Shown here in pieces: positions 38,539 through 47,329 of a DNA stretch of 64,000 nucleotides. Below the pieces are notes generated by a model. The model made no database searches and had not been told where the DNA came from. It saw only the letters and a program-made list of their open reading frames with translations. Source of the DNA: Dechloromonas sp. CZR5 (GTDB lineage Bacteria > Pseudomonadota > Gammaproteobacteria > Burkholderiales > Rhodocyclaceae); contig NZ_VUYQ01000001.1 in NCBI RefSeq assembly GCF_008711155.1, positions 806,001 to 870,000 on the forward strand, read 5' to 3'. The position numbers and the translations under genes were made by a program. How positions within the stretch are numbered: the first letter of the stretch is position 1; each line of letters starts with the position of its first letter.

Positions 38539-40928
38539 GAAAGAAGCTGTCCAAGGTCCGTCGGGCCGATCCGTTTTTCGAGCGCGAATCCGCTCGCTAT
38601 GATTTCCCCCTGCCATCGCGCGAATATGTTTCGCAAATTCTGGCGGACGAAGGGCGACCGCTCGGTTTCATCGAGCTGACCGAATTGCTCGATATCGCGG
38701 GCAGCGAGCGTGAAATGTTCCAGCGCCGTCTGGGGGCCATGGAGCGTGAAGGTCAGCTGATGCGCAACCGCAAGGGCGCCTATATCCTGCCCGAGCGGGC
38801 CAGCCTGACGCCGGGCAAGATTCAGGGCCATCCGGATGGTTTCGGTTTCCTGATTCCTGATGATGGCAGCGCCGATATCTTTCTCGACCAGCACCAGATG
38901 GGCAAGGTACTGCATGGTGATCGGGCGCTGATTCGCGTTGTCGGCATTGACCGCAAGGGACGCCCCGAAGGCAGCATCGTCGAAGTGACCGAGCGGGTGA
39001 ACACGCGAGTGGTTGGCCGGGTCTTTGTCGAACACGGCGTGGTGGTCGTGGTGCCGGAAAACAAGCGCATTTCGCAGGACATCCTGGTGCCGCCGGAGAA
39101 GAAGGCCAAGGACAAGCCGCAGTCCGGGCAGGTGGTGATGGTCGAGATCATCGAGCAGCCGAGCAAGTTTTCGCAGCCTATCGGCCGAATCATCGAGGTG
39201 CTGGGCAATTACGCCGATCCGGGCATGGAAATCGAAATCGCGCTGCGCAAGCATGACCTGCCATTCGAGTTTTCGAAGGCGGCGCTGGATGAGAACAAGA
39301 AACTGCCGGACAAGGTGCGCAAGACGGATCTGAAAGGCCGCGAGGATTTGCGCGAGCTGCCGCTGGTCACCATCGACGGCGAGACGGCGCGCGACTTCGA
39401 CGATGCAGTGTTCTGCGAGAAGAAGGGCCGCGGCTGGCGGCTGGTGGTGGCTATCGCCGACGTGTCGCATTACGTCAAACCAGGCATGGCGCTCGACAAG
39501 GAGGCGCTGGAACGCGGCAATTCGGTTTATTTCCCGCGCCGGGTCATTCCCATGCTGCCGGAAAAGCTGTCGAACGGCATCTGTTCGCTGAACCCGGATG
39601 TCGAGCGAATGGCGATGGTGTGCGACATGGACATCAGCGCGGCGGGCAAGATCGGCAAGTACCGCTTCTACCCGGCTGTCTTCCGTTCGCATGCCCGGCT
39701 GACCTACAACCTGGTGTGGTCGTGGCTGTCGGGCGAGAAAAAGCCCGAAACCGAAGCCCATCAGGCTGTTCTGCCGCATGTGCAGAATCTCTACAAGTTG
39801 TTCGGCGCCCTGCACAAGGCGCGGGCCGAACGTGGCGCCATCGATTTCGAGACGACCGAGACGATGATGCTGTTCAACGAGCAAGGCAAGATCGAGAACA
39901 TCGTGCCGGTCGTACGCAACGACGCGCACCGCATCATCGAGGAATGCATGCTGGCTGCCAACGTCTGTGCCTCGGCTTTCCTCGAAAAGCACAAGCAGAC
40001 CTGCCTGTATCGCATCCACGAAGGTCCGTCCGAAGACAAGTTGCAGAACCTGCGTACCTTCCTTGGCGAATTCGGACTGGCGCTGGGGGGCGGCGATGAT
40101 CCGCGCGCCAAGGATTACGGCATCCTGCTCGAGAAGGTCAAGCAGAGGCCCGACTTTCAGCTGTTGCAGACGGTGATGTTGCGCTCGCTGAAGCAGGCGA
40201 TGTACAGCCCGGACAACGTCGGCCACTTTGGTCTGGCCTATGAGCATTACACCCATTTCACCTCGCCCATCCGGCGTTACCCGGACCTGCTGGTTCACCG
40301 CGCGATCAAGGCCGTGCTGGCGGGTGAGCAATACGTTCCTGAGCGTGAATGGGACGATATCGGCCTGCAGTGCTCGGCTACTGAACGTCGGGCCGATGAG
40401 GCGACGCGCGATGTCGAGAACTGGCTGAAGTGCTTCTTCATGAAGGAGCGCATTGGCGAGGAGTTCGAAGGGACGATTTCGGCCGTGACGGCCTTCGGTA
40501 TCTTCGTTGCGCTCGACGCCATCTACATCGAAGGTCTGGTGCACGTCTCTGAATTGGGCTCGGATTACTTCCAGTTCGACAACATCAAGCACCAGATGCT
40601 GGGTGAGCGGACAGGTCAGCGCTTCCGCCTGGGCGACAGGGTGCGGGTGAAACTGGTCAGGGCCGATCTGGAATCGAACCGGATCGATTTCGTCCTGGCT
40701 CAGGAGACGCGCGGGCCGCTATTGAAGAAGCAGGCAAGCAAAACGGCTGCAACAAAGGCAACGGCGACGCTGCGCAGGGTGGAGGATAAACCGGCATCAA
40801 CCAAGGCGAAGCCCCGCAAGGCGGTTGCCAAGGGGACTCCCAAGGCCGGATCAAAGAAAGCGCCGACCCCGAAAGCCAAGCCGGCATCCCGCAAGGCTCC
40901 CGCTAAGACGCCGACGAAGCGACGTTGA
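38532..40928 (+). CDS. rnr: Ribonuclease R
   Basis: RNase R is a processive 3'-5' exoribonuclease that digests structured RNA. The 798-residue protein has an N-terminal winged helix (EYVSQILADEGRPLGFIEL), two cold-shock-like domains, the RNB domain with catalytic aspartates in TARDFDDAVF, an S1 domain (GTISAVTAFGIFVALDAIYI), and a C-terminal Lys/Ala-rich tail of about 75 residues typical of RNase R. The ATG at 38532 has GAGGAAA upstream; the frame is open back through the tRNA region but that part is not coding. In the class it is usually followed by rlmB; here a HDOD and a hemerythrin gene intervene. Confidence 0.96.
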   Translation: MSRKKLSKVRRADPFFERESARYDFPLPSREYVSQILADEGRPLGFIELTELLDIAGSEREMFQRRLGAMEREGQLMRNRKGAYILPERASLTPGKIQGHPDGFGFLIPDDGSADIFLDQHQMGKVLHGDRALIRVVGIDRKGRPEGSIVEVTERVNTRVVGRVFVEHGVVVVVPENKRISQDILVPPEKKAKDKPQSGQVVMVEIIEQPSKFSQPIGRIIEVLGNYADPGMEIEIALRKHDLPFEFSKAALDENKKLPDKVRKTDLKGREDLRELPLVTIDGETARDFDDAVFCEKKGRGWRLVVAIADVSHYVKPGMALDKEALERGNSVYFPRRVIPMLPEKLSNGICSLNPDVERMAMVCDMDISAAGKIGKYRFYPAVFRSHARLTYNLVWSWLSGEKKPETEAHQAVLPHVQNLYKLFGALHKARAERGAIDFETTETMMLFNEQGKIENIVPVVRNDAHRIIEECMLAANVCASAFLEKHKQTCLYRIHEGPSEDKLQNLRTFLGEFGLALGGGDDPRAKDYGILLEKVKQRPDFQLLQTVMLRSLKQAMYSPDNVGHFGLAYEHYTHFTSPIRRYPDLLVHRAIKAVLAGEQYVPEREWDDIGLQCSATERRADEATRDVENWLKCFFMKERIGEEFEGTISAVTAFGIFVALDAIYIEGLVHVSELGSDYFQFDNIKHQMLGERTGQRFRLGDRVRVKLVRADLESNRIDFVLAQETRGPLLKKQASKTAATKATATLRRVEDKPASTKAKPRKAVAKGTPKAGSKKAPTPKAKPASRKAPAKTPTKRR

Positions 40929-40942
40929 ACGCCCGATCGTCG

Positions 40943-41809
40943 TCAATGGTGGGTCGGGTCAAGCAGATCCGCTGCCTTGGCGACGATGGGGGATATTTGT
41001 GCTTCGTCGATGCCTGGCAGCTGTTCTGCCAGCCATTCGAGCGTGGCGCCGGGGATGATGTGTTTGGCTTCGGCAATATCCGAGGGAAGGGCCGGACTGC
41101 TGCTGCCTTCGGTCAGAATGTGCCGGGCGGTGTCGACGCACAGTCGCGACAGATTGGATCGTGTGTTGTCGATACCGCGAATCAACTGGGTCAGCAGGGG
41201 TGGAAGATGCCAGATCGTGGCGCATTTCAGGGTTAGGTCTTTGAAACGGAAGCCGCAGGTGTCGACCTGGGCCTGAACGGAGCGTGGCGATTGCCCTGAA
41301 TGAAGCGCGACCAAGGCGTTCTTCGGAACATCGGGCGCAAAGGACCAGAGCAGCAGTTCGCCAATTTCCGACAACAGCGCAGCCATCGCAATTTCGTCGG
41401 GCGAGATGTCGGCCCGCGCCGTTCCCCAGCGCAGGGCGAGAAGACTGGCGATGTGAGAGCGCGCTTCACATTCGGCCAGTCCGGATGCCGATTCGTCGGT
41501 TTCCGGACAATTCAGCAACAGTTTGTGGAAAGTGTCAGTTCCCAGTTGCATGACGGCGGCGAGTGGCGTCGTGGTGTCGTGCCCGAGGCGTTGCACGCGA
41601 TGGGCTTCGGCTTCGCGCAAGAGTTTCAGGCAAAGGAAGGGATCGGCGGCGGCAATGTCGGCCAGGTCGCGTGCTGCCAGTTTTTCGCCCTGCGCAGCCT
41701 CCAGTTCGAGCAGGCGTACTTTGGAGCGCGGCATGCATGGCAATTCGCGGTTGCTCAAATAGGCAGCCCACTGATCCACACCCCAGCGTTTCTGGTTTTC
41801 TGTAAGCAC
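40943..41809 (-). CDS. HDOD domain protein
   Basis: This is a 288-residue protein of the HDOD family, a catalytically degraded relative of HD phosphohydrolases that often acts in signalling. Characteristic segments are ADIAAADPFLCLKLLREA, ALLSEIGELLLWSFAPD and FKDLTLKCATIWHLPPLL. The HD metal ligands are not retained. The GTG at 41809 was chosen because GGAG lies just upstream; a TTG 16 codons earlier is possible. It converges on rnr with 14 bases between them and diverges from the hemerythrin gene. Confidence 0.85.
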   Translation of the reverse strand: MLTENQKRWGVDQWAAYLSNRELPCMPRSKVRLLELEAAQGEKLAARDLADIAAADPFLCLKLLREAEAHRVQRLGHDTTTPLAAVMQLGTDTFHKLLLNCPETDESASGLAECEARSHIASLLALRWGTARADISPDEIAMAALLSEIGELLLWSFAPDVPKNALVALHSGQSPRSVQAQVDTCGFRFKDLTLKCATIWHLPPLLTQLIRGIDNTRSNLSRLCVDTARHILTEGSSSPALPSDIAEAKHIIPGATLEWLAEQLPGIDEAQISPIVAKAADLLDPTHH

Positions 41810-41932
41810 CTGATCTCCTGTCCGTGCCGATGGATCATTATCGGCAATATCGCCCAAAACCTGAGCTTCCGCTTGAAGCTGCGCGCTGCGTCAGGAGGTC
41901 ATCGTTCAATGGAACCTCCAATTGACATTTTT

Positions 41933-41968
41933 TTACATTTCGACACCGTAATTATGCATAAAATGTAA
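41933..41968. promoter_or_regulatory. Inverted repeat TTACATTT/AAATGTAA in the HDOD-hemerythrin promoter region
   Basis: Two perfect 8-base arms (41933-41940 and 41961-41968) with a 20-base spacer lie in an AT-rich island between the divergent HDOD and hemerythrin genes. A TTGACA stands just before the left arm. It is a candidate operator. Confidence 0.4.
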
Positions 41969-41991
41969 TGTTTGAACTGAGAGGGTTTGCA

Positions 41992-42561
41992 ATGACGAAG
42001 CAACGAACGGCTCCAGTCCCATTCCTGGAAGGGGTGACCGTTGATGAGCTTCCCGACGTCATTGCTTACTGGCGAAAGGCGGGCGTTTTGCCCCCCCAGT
42101 TGGTCACCGGTCACCGGTTGATCGACAGGGAGCACCGCTTTCTGATCGATGCCATCGCGAATCTGCAACGTGTCTGCAAGAGTGTGACGGATTTCAAGGA
42201 TTGTAGTTCCTGCGGTCACCAGCAACAGGCACGTTGCGAAAACAATCTGGTTGCCCTGCTGGGGGATGTGTTCGCCTTTATTCTGGATCATTTCAGGAAC
42301 GAAGAGGAGATCATCCGGAATTCCATGCTGCTGGTGATCGATCGGGCGGTTTGCGAGGCACATATCGAGGACCATGCGGAAATCGCCGCCAAGGTGCAAC
42401 AGATCGTTTCGGAACTCGATACCCGGCACGTGGTGAGCAGGATTCGCGAGCTCGATACCTTGCTGGCACGTTGGGTAACCAATCACATCGCCCTGCACGA
42501 CATGTTGCTGTTGCGCTGGGTCACCCGCTACGAACCGCAGTTCGAGGCGCCCGACCGCTGA
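41992..42561 (+). CDS. Hemerythrin-like protein with a cysteine cluster
   Basis: This is a 189-residue four-helix hemerythrin fold predicted to bind a di-iron centre and perhaps O2 or NO. All expected ligands are visible: H48 (IDREH), H100 and E104 (HFRNEE), H124 and H128 (HIEDH), H165 and D170 (HIALHD). An insert between helices carries C71-x2-C74-x7-C82 (CSSC and C82 beyond it), with C62 nearby, which is not part of the classical fold and may bind metal or sense redox. The ATG at 41992 has GAGAGGG upstream. Oxygen sensing or storage is inferred. Confidence 0.87.
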   Translation: MTKQRTAPVPFLEGVTVDELPDVIAYWRKAGVLPPQLVTGHRLIDREHRFLIDAIANLQRVCKSVTDFKDCSSCGHQQQARCENNLVALLGDVFAFILDHFRNEEEIIRNSMLLVIDRAVCEAHIEDHAEIAAKVQQIVSELDTRHVVSRIRELDTLLARWVTNHIALHDMLLLRWVTRYEPQFEAPDR

Positions 42562-42636
42562 CTGTTGGCGGCTCGAGATTTTCGGAGCGTGTCCCGGGCG
42601 CGGTAGAATCCGCCATCCCGAATTTTGAAAGCAGCC

Positions 42637-43368
42637 ATGACCTCCCGCCTAATCTATGGCTTTCACGCCGTTATTTCCAAACTTCGCCATGATCCAGGCT
42701 CGATCAAGGAAATCATGGTCGATGCGACGCGCCAGGATGCGCGCGCCCGCGATCTGCTTCAGCACGCCGAGTTGCAGGGTATTCGCATCATCGCCACCGA
42801 CAGCAAGCGGCTCGACGGCATGGTGGCTGACGGCAGGCACCAGGGGGTGGTGGCCCGTATCGAAGGGGGACGGAAAGCTGCCCATCTCGACGATGTGCTC
42901 GATACCCTGGAAGAACCGGCCTTCCTGCTCGTTCTCGATGGCATCACCGATCCGCGCAACCTCGGTGCCTGCCTGCGCGTGGCCGATGCCGCCGGTGCCC
43001 ATGCCGTCATCGCGCCCAAGGACCGTGCGGTCGGCTTGACCGATGTGGCGGCCAAGACGGCCTGCGGAGCCGCCGAAACGGTACCTTACGTGATGGTCAC
43101 CAATCTGGCGCGCACGCTGAGGGAATTGCAGGAACGCGACATCTGGGTCATCGGAACGGCCGGCGAGGCGCAAAGCGATCTTTATGCGGCCGAATGGCCC
43201 AAGGCGACTGCCTGGGTGATGGGGGCCGAGGGTGAAGGCATGCGCCGCCTGACTCGCGAAAATTGCGATCAGCTGGTCAAGATTCCCATGCATGGCAGTG
43301 TCGAGAGCCTCAATGTCTCGGTTGCGGCGGGTGTTTGCCTGTTCGAGGCCAGACGCCGTCTTTCCTGA
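42637..43368 (+). CDS. rlmB: 23S rRNA (guanosine-2'-O) methyltransferase RlmB
   Basis: RlmB methylates the 2'-O of G2251 in 23S rRNA. The 243-residue SPOUT enzyme has an N-terminal substrate-binding domain and the SpoU motifs NLGACLRVADAAGAHAV (motif 1), GAEGEGMRRLT (motif 2) and SLNVSVAAGVCLFE (motif 3). The ATG at 42637 was chosen by homology; an ATG four codons upstream is possible. A TAGAAT -10 like element lies at about 42603-42608. Confidence 0.96.
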   Translation: MTSRLIYGFHAVISKLRHDPGSIKEIMVDATRQDARARDLLQHAELQGIRIIATDSKRLDGMVADGRHQGVVARIEGGRKAAHLDDVLDTLEEPAFLLVLDGITDPRNLGACLRVADAAGAHAVIAPKDRAVGLTDVAAKTACGAAETVPYVMVTNLARTLRELQERDIWVIGTAGEAQSDLYAAEWPKATAWVMGAEGEGMRRLTRENCDQLVKIPMHGSVESLNVSVAAGVCLFEARRRLS

Positions 43369-43371
43369 GCG

Positions 43372-44250
43372 ATGACCCATCGTCGGGCCATGTTGTTGAT
43401 GGTGCTGGTGACGCTCCTCTGGAGTATTGCCGGCGTCGTCACACGCCATCTCGAAGCGGCTCGCGGCTTCGAGGTCACCTTCTGGCGCAGTTTCTTCACG
43501 GCTTTCAGCCTGTTGCTCGGCTTGCTTGTCGCCAAGGGGCGCGGCCTCTGGGATAGCTTGCGGCAAGGCGATCGCTGGTTGTGGATGTCCGGCATTTGCT
43601 GGGCCGTGATGTTTACCGCCTTCATGCTGGCGCTGACCCTGACCAGCGTCGCTAACGTGCTGGTCATGATGGCTTTGGGGCCGCTTGTGACGGCCTTGTT
43701 CTCCCGGGTTTTCCTGGGCTATGCCCTTCCCGGCGCAACGTGGCTGGCGATCGTCGTGGCCGGTTGCGGGGTGGCGTGGATGTTTGCGGGCGAGGCCGGA
43801 ACGGGGTTTTCGCTGGCCGGCGTGCTGGTTGCCGGCTGCGTGGCGCTGGCGGGGGCTGCCAACTGGACGGTGCTGCAGGGGGCGGGGAAGCGCCGGCGTG
43901 TCGACATGATGCCGGCGGTGCTGATCGGCGCATGCCTGTCGGCGCTGGCGAGCCTGCCGTTGGCCTGGCCGGTGACGGCTTCCCTGCATGACGTTGGTTT
44001 GCTGGCCCTGCTTGGTGTGGTGCAACTGGCGCTGCCATGCCTGCTGGTCGTGCGCTTGAGCCGCGAACTGCCGGCTGCCGAGATCGCCCTGTTGGGGCTT
44101 CTGGAGGTCGTTTTCGGCGTTACCTGGGCCTGGCTGTGGGGCGGTGAAACACCGTCGCCGCAGGTTGTGACGGGTGGCCTGCTGGTTCTCTCGGCGCTGG
44201 CTGCCAACGAACTGCTCGGTTTCAGGCGCCGTCAGACAGCTGCGGCCTAG
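43372..44250 (+). CDS. DMT superfamily transporter (two EamA domains)
   Basis: This 292-residue protein has about ten transmembrane helices arranged as two EamA repeats. It begins RRAMLLMVLVTLLWSIAGVV and the second repeat starts near FSLAGVLVAGCVALAGAA. Substrate is unknown; family members export amino acids and other metabolites. It lies 3 bases after rlmB and converges on the spermidine-synthase-like gene with 6 bases between stops. Confidence 0.88.
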   Translation: MTHRRAMLLMVLVTLLWSIAGVVTRHLEAARGFEVTFWRSFFTAFSLLLGLLVAKGRGLWDSLRQGDRWLWMSGICWAVMFTAFMLALTLTSVANVLVMMALGPLVTALFSRVFLGYALPGATWLAIVVAGCGVAWMFAGEAGTGFSLAGVLVAGCVALAGAANWTVLQGAGKRRRVDMMPAVLIGACLSALASLPLAWPVTASLHDVGLLALLGVVQLALPCLLVVRLSRELPAAEIALLGLLEVVFGVTWAWLWGGETPSPQVVTGGLLVLSALAANELLGFRRRQTAAA

Positions 44251-44256
44251 CGCTGC

Positions 44257-45600
44257 CTAGCGAGAGCGGGCGCGGTCCACGTCGGCACGGTTCGTCTCGT
44301 CGCTGTAGACCAGTCCGCTGCCGGGACGACTGCTGGCAAAACAGGCGACTTCCACGTTGGCCAGCGGCTTGCCCTTTTGCAGCACGTCCACGGCGCAGCG
44401 CCCGAATACGCGCTCTATCGTGTTCAGCAGATTGCGGGCATACGGTGTTTCCAGCTTGCCGTCGAGGATCAGGTTGGCTAGGAGAACGCCATCGGGTTTC
44501 AGCACCTTGCGGGTGCCGGCCCAGAACTCAAGGGTCACCAGGTGGCTGGGTATCGCGGTGTGTGAGCTATAGACGTCGACAACCAGCGCATCGAAACGGC
44601 GCTCCGTCGTGGCAACGAAGCGCCGGGCATCGTCGGCGATAAACTCGCCACGCACGGCATCCCGCAGGAAATGCCGTTCGGCGATGTCGCGGATTTTCGG
44701 ATCGATATCGACATAGGTGTAGCGATTGAGCGGCTCCCGGTGCGACAGGGTGAAGCCGCCGGCCCCCAGAACCAGGATATCCCGCTCGCGATAACCGAGG
44801 TCGTCGAGCAGGATTTTGCGCAGATGCCGGATATAGCGCGTGTAGTGGGGCGGTTCGCTATCGTCGATCAACGAGGCGAGGGATTTGTTGACCATGAAGG
44901 CGCGTGGGTTCTGCTGGCCTTCGAGCACCACGCTGCTGACCTCATATTCCGCGTAGGCGGTATCGGCCGTGAGCGTTTGCCGGGTATTCAGTACGCCGGC
45001 GGCAATGAGGGTGGCCAGAGAGAGCGCTGCCATTCCGGGTTGCCGGCCGGCGAGCAGCAGGACGCCGATGAGCAGCCCGCCGCTGCAGGCAAGAATCGCC
45101 GCCGACACCCCCAGCCACTGCATGACCAGCAGGGACAGCGATAGCGAGCCGAGGAACGATCCCAGCGTCGACCAGTAGAGCGCCATGCCGCTGGCCTCGC
45201 CGCTGCGCTGGGTCTGCATCAGGTTGGTCAGAATGGGCACGGTCTGGCCAAGAAGCCAGGCCAGAGGGCAGAGGATGGCGGCGATGAAGCACAGGTAGGC
45301 GAACCAGGTCGGCTGCAGGTGGGCAAACATGCCGTCAACGCTGGTGCCGGCCAGTCCCAGCCCGGCCAGCATGGCCGAAATCAGAAAATTGCGGGCGACG
45401 ATCCGGCGGTAGTCGGCGGCTACCCTGGCGCCGGATGCATAGCCGAGTGCCAGGGCGAGCAGGAAGAAGCCGATGGTCGGCGCGGTGACAACGATGGAAC
45501 TGCCGACATGCGGTACCAGGCGGCGTAGCGCAATGACTTCGGCGCCGAGCGAGCAAAACCCTTCAATGAAAACGATGGTGTAGAGGAGGGCGCGCGACAT
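44257..45600 (-). CDS. Membrane protein with spermidine-synthase-like C-terminal domain
   Basis: This is a 447-residue fusion: an N-terminal half with about six transmembrane helices, then a Rossmann methyltransferase-like domain (DILVLGAGGFTLS, YVDIDPKIRDIA, DDARRFV). The active-site segment reads VVDVYSSHTAIPSHL instead of the canonical DSSDPxGPA of polyamine synthases, so true spermidine synthase activity is doubtful. The ATG at 45600 overlaps the stop of the rarD-like gene (ATGA). Its role is unknown; the fused architecture is common in bacteria. Confidence 0.8.
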   Translation of the reverse strand: MSRALLYTIVFIEGFCSLGAEVIALRRLVPHVGSSIVVTAPTIGFFLLALALGYASGARVAADYRRIVARNFLISAMLAGLGLAGTSVDGMFAHLQPTWFAYLCFIAAILCPLAWLLGQTVPILTNLMQTQRSGEASGMALYWSTLGSFLGSLSLSLLVMQWLGVSAAILACSGGLLIGVLLLAGRQPGMAALSLATLIAAGVLNTRQTLTADTAYAEYEVSSVVLEGQQNPRAFMVNKSLASLIDDSEPPHYTRYIRHLRKILLDDLGYRERDILVLGAGGFTLSHREPLNRYTYVDIDPKIRDIAERHFLRDAVRGEFIADDARRFVATTERRFDALVVDVYSSHTAIPSHLVTLEFWAGTRKVLKPDGVLLANLILDGKLETPYARNLLNTIERVFGRCAVDVLQKGKPLANVEVACFASSRPGSGLVYSDETNRADVDRARSR

Positions 45601-46487
45601 CAGGCGGTTGTCCGGTATTTCCGCCAAGTGCTCCAGCTGAAGACGAGCAGGCTGATCCAGATCAGGCTGAAGCTGATCAGGCGGGCCGTTTGCAGCGGTT
45701 CATCGAACAGGTAGATGGCCGTCAGGAACTGCATGGTCGGGTTGATGTACATCAGCATGCCGACGGTCGCCAGGTCGAGGCGTTGCGTGGCGGCGGCGAA
45801 GGCCATCAAGGGCAAGGCCGTCATGATGCCGGCGCCGATCAGCCAGCCTGCCGTCGATGCGGAAGGGACGGCAAAGACGGTGTGGCCGGTTTGTGCCATC
45901 CACAGGGCGTAGAGAGCGCACACCGGCAGCATCCACAGCGTTTCCAGCCACAGGCCGGACAGCGCATCGACCGGTACCTGCTTGCGTACCAGACCGTACG
46001 TGCCGAAGGTGCCGGCAAGAAAGAGCGATACCCAGGGCAGGCTGCCCAGCGTGGCTACTTCGTTACCGATGGCGGCGATTGCCAGTGCAACCGATACCCA
46101 TTCAAGGCGATTGAGCTTTTCCTTGAGTACCAGCAGGCCGAGGAGGATATTCACCAGCGGCGTCAGAAAGTAGCCGAGACTGGAAGCGACGACCTGCTGG
46201 TTGGCTACTGCCCACAGGAAAACGAGCCAGTTGCTGCCGACCAGAAGGGCGGCAAGAGCCAGCATGCCCAGTTGTCGTGGCGCCCTGACGATGGCGGCAA
46301 CATTGGCCCAGCGGCCGCGCAGCGTCAGCAGCAGGCCGACGAAAACGCAGGCCCAGACGGCGCGATGCGACAGCACATCCATCGGTGGAACGTGCGACAG
46401 CTGTCGGAAATAGAGCGGAAAAAACCCCCAGATGCCATAGGCCAGCAGGCCGTAGCCGATGCCGGCCGCCGAGAAGGATGTACGCAC
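45600..46487 (-). CDS. rarD: RarD-type EamA transporter
   Basis: This is a 295-residue DMT transporter of the RarD/chloramphenicol-sensitive protein family. It begins GYGLLAYGIWGFFPLYFRQL and has about ten helices with the segment GSNWLVFLWAVANQQVVASS typical of the family. The start is a GTG at 46487, four bases after the DUF599 stop. An open frame upstream overlaps DUF599 and is not coding. Substrate is unknown. Confidence 0.88.
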   Translation of the reverse strand: MRTSFSAAGIGYGLLAYGIWGFFPLYFRQLSHVPPMDVLSHRAVWACVFVGLLLTLRGRWANVAAIVRAPRQLGMLALAALLVGSNWLVFLWAVANQQVVASSLGYFLTPLVNILLGLLVLKEKLNRLEWVSVALAIAAIGNEVATLGSLPWVSLFLAGTFGTYGLVRKQVPVDALSGLWLETLWMLPVCALYALWMAQTGHTVFAVPSASTAGWLIGAGIMTALPLMAFAAATQRLDLATVGMLMYINPTMQFLTAIYLFDEPLQTARLISFSLIWISLLVFSWSTWRKYRTTA

Positions 46488-46491
46488 GGGT

Positions 46492-47184
46492 TCAGTCCGG
46501 GGCGCCGAGCACGGCCAGCGTGGATGATTGATAGTCGCGCCGATACAGCACGACGAGCACGGCCAGCGCGAGCGCGGTGAGGACGATCGGGCTGAGCAGC
46601 CAGCCGGAGGCGGCCAGGCCGAAGTAGTAGGCGCGGATGCCCCGGTTGAAGTCGTCGCCCGCGAGGTTGTTGGTTCCCGCCAGCCGTCGCGCATAGGCAT
46701 CGATACCCGCTTCGCCCGTCTTGCCCGCCGGTGCGGCGCCGACGAGGATGGAAAGCAGGTTGAACTGGCGCAGGGACCAGGTGAACTTGAAATAGGCAAA
46801 GACGAAGCTGGCGAGCAGCAGCATCAGCTTGACCTCGAGCAACTCCTGATTGCCGGCGCCGCCGAAGGGCAGGTCGGCGGTGACGCTGAGCAGCTTGTCC
46901 GCGGCGCCCAGTGCCGCGACAAGGCCGGCGATGATGTAGATGGTGGTGTTGGCGTAGAACGAGACCGAATTGACCAGATTGCCGATCAGCGTCGAGTCCA
47001 TTACCCGTATATCGCGTTCCAGCATGCGGTAGGCCCAGAGCAGGCGGTACTGCTGGGTGGTGCCGATCAGTCCGTGGGCGCCCCGGCGGCTATGTTCGGA
47101 AAACCAGGCGTAGCCCGCCCAGCAGGAGAAGAAGGCGATCAACGCCAGCCAATCGACCACGGCAAGATGGGGCAAGGCATGCAT
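46492..47184 (-). CDS. DUF599 family membrane protein
   Basis: This 230-residue protein has about four hydrophobic helices. DUF599 segments are visible: LIGTTQQYRLLWAYRMLERDIRVMDSTLIGN split by a turn, LPFGGAGNQELLEVKLMLLL, and FNRGIRAYYFGLAASGWLLSP. Function is unknown. The ATG at 47184 fits homologues; ATGs at 47202 and 47247 are alternatives. It is the first gene of an operon with rarD and the spermidine-synthase-like gene. Confidence 0.82.
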   Translation of the reverse strand: MHALPHLAVVDWLALIAFFSCWAGYAWFSEHSRRGAHGLIGTTQQYRLLWAYRMLERDIRVMDSTLIGNLVNSVSFYANTTIYIIAGLVAALGAADKLLSVTADLPFGGAGNQELLEVKLMLLLASFVFAYFKFTWSLRQFNLLSILVGAAPAGKTGEAGIDAYARRLAGTNNLAGDDFNRGIRAYYFGLAASGWLLSPIVLTALALAVLVVLYRRDYQSSTLAVLGAPD

Positions 47185-47329
47185 TCCGGTATATTGCCAC
47201 ATCGCTGGAGCTGGCGATATTGGGGAAATCCGCGCTTTTTCCGTCATTCAAAGTGCTATTCTGAGCCTCGTATCTCGTCGCCGACAAGACGGGAACACCC
47301 GACAAGAGATTGATCTAGGCGCGTCGATA

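Noticed and set aside
44257-45600. True spermidine synthase (speE)
   Set aside because: The catalytic segment is not conserved and the protein is fused to membrane helices, so the gene symbol is not justified.
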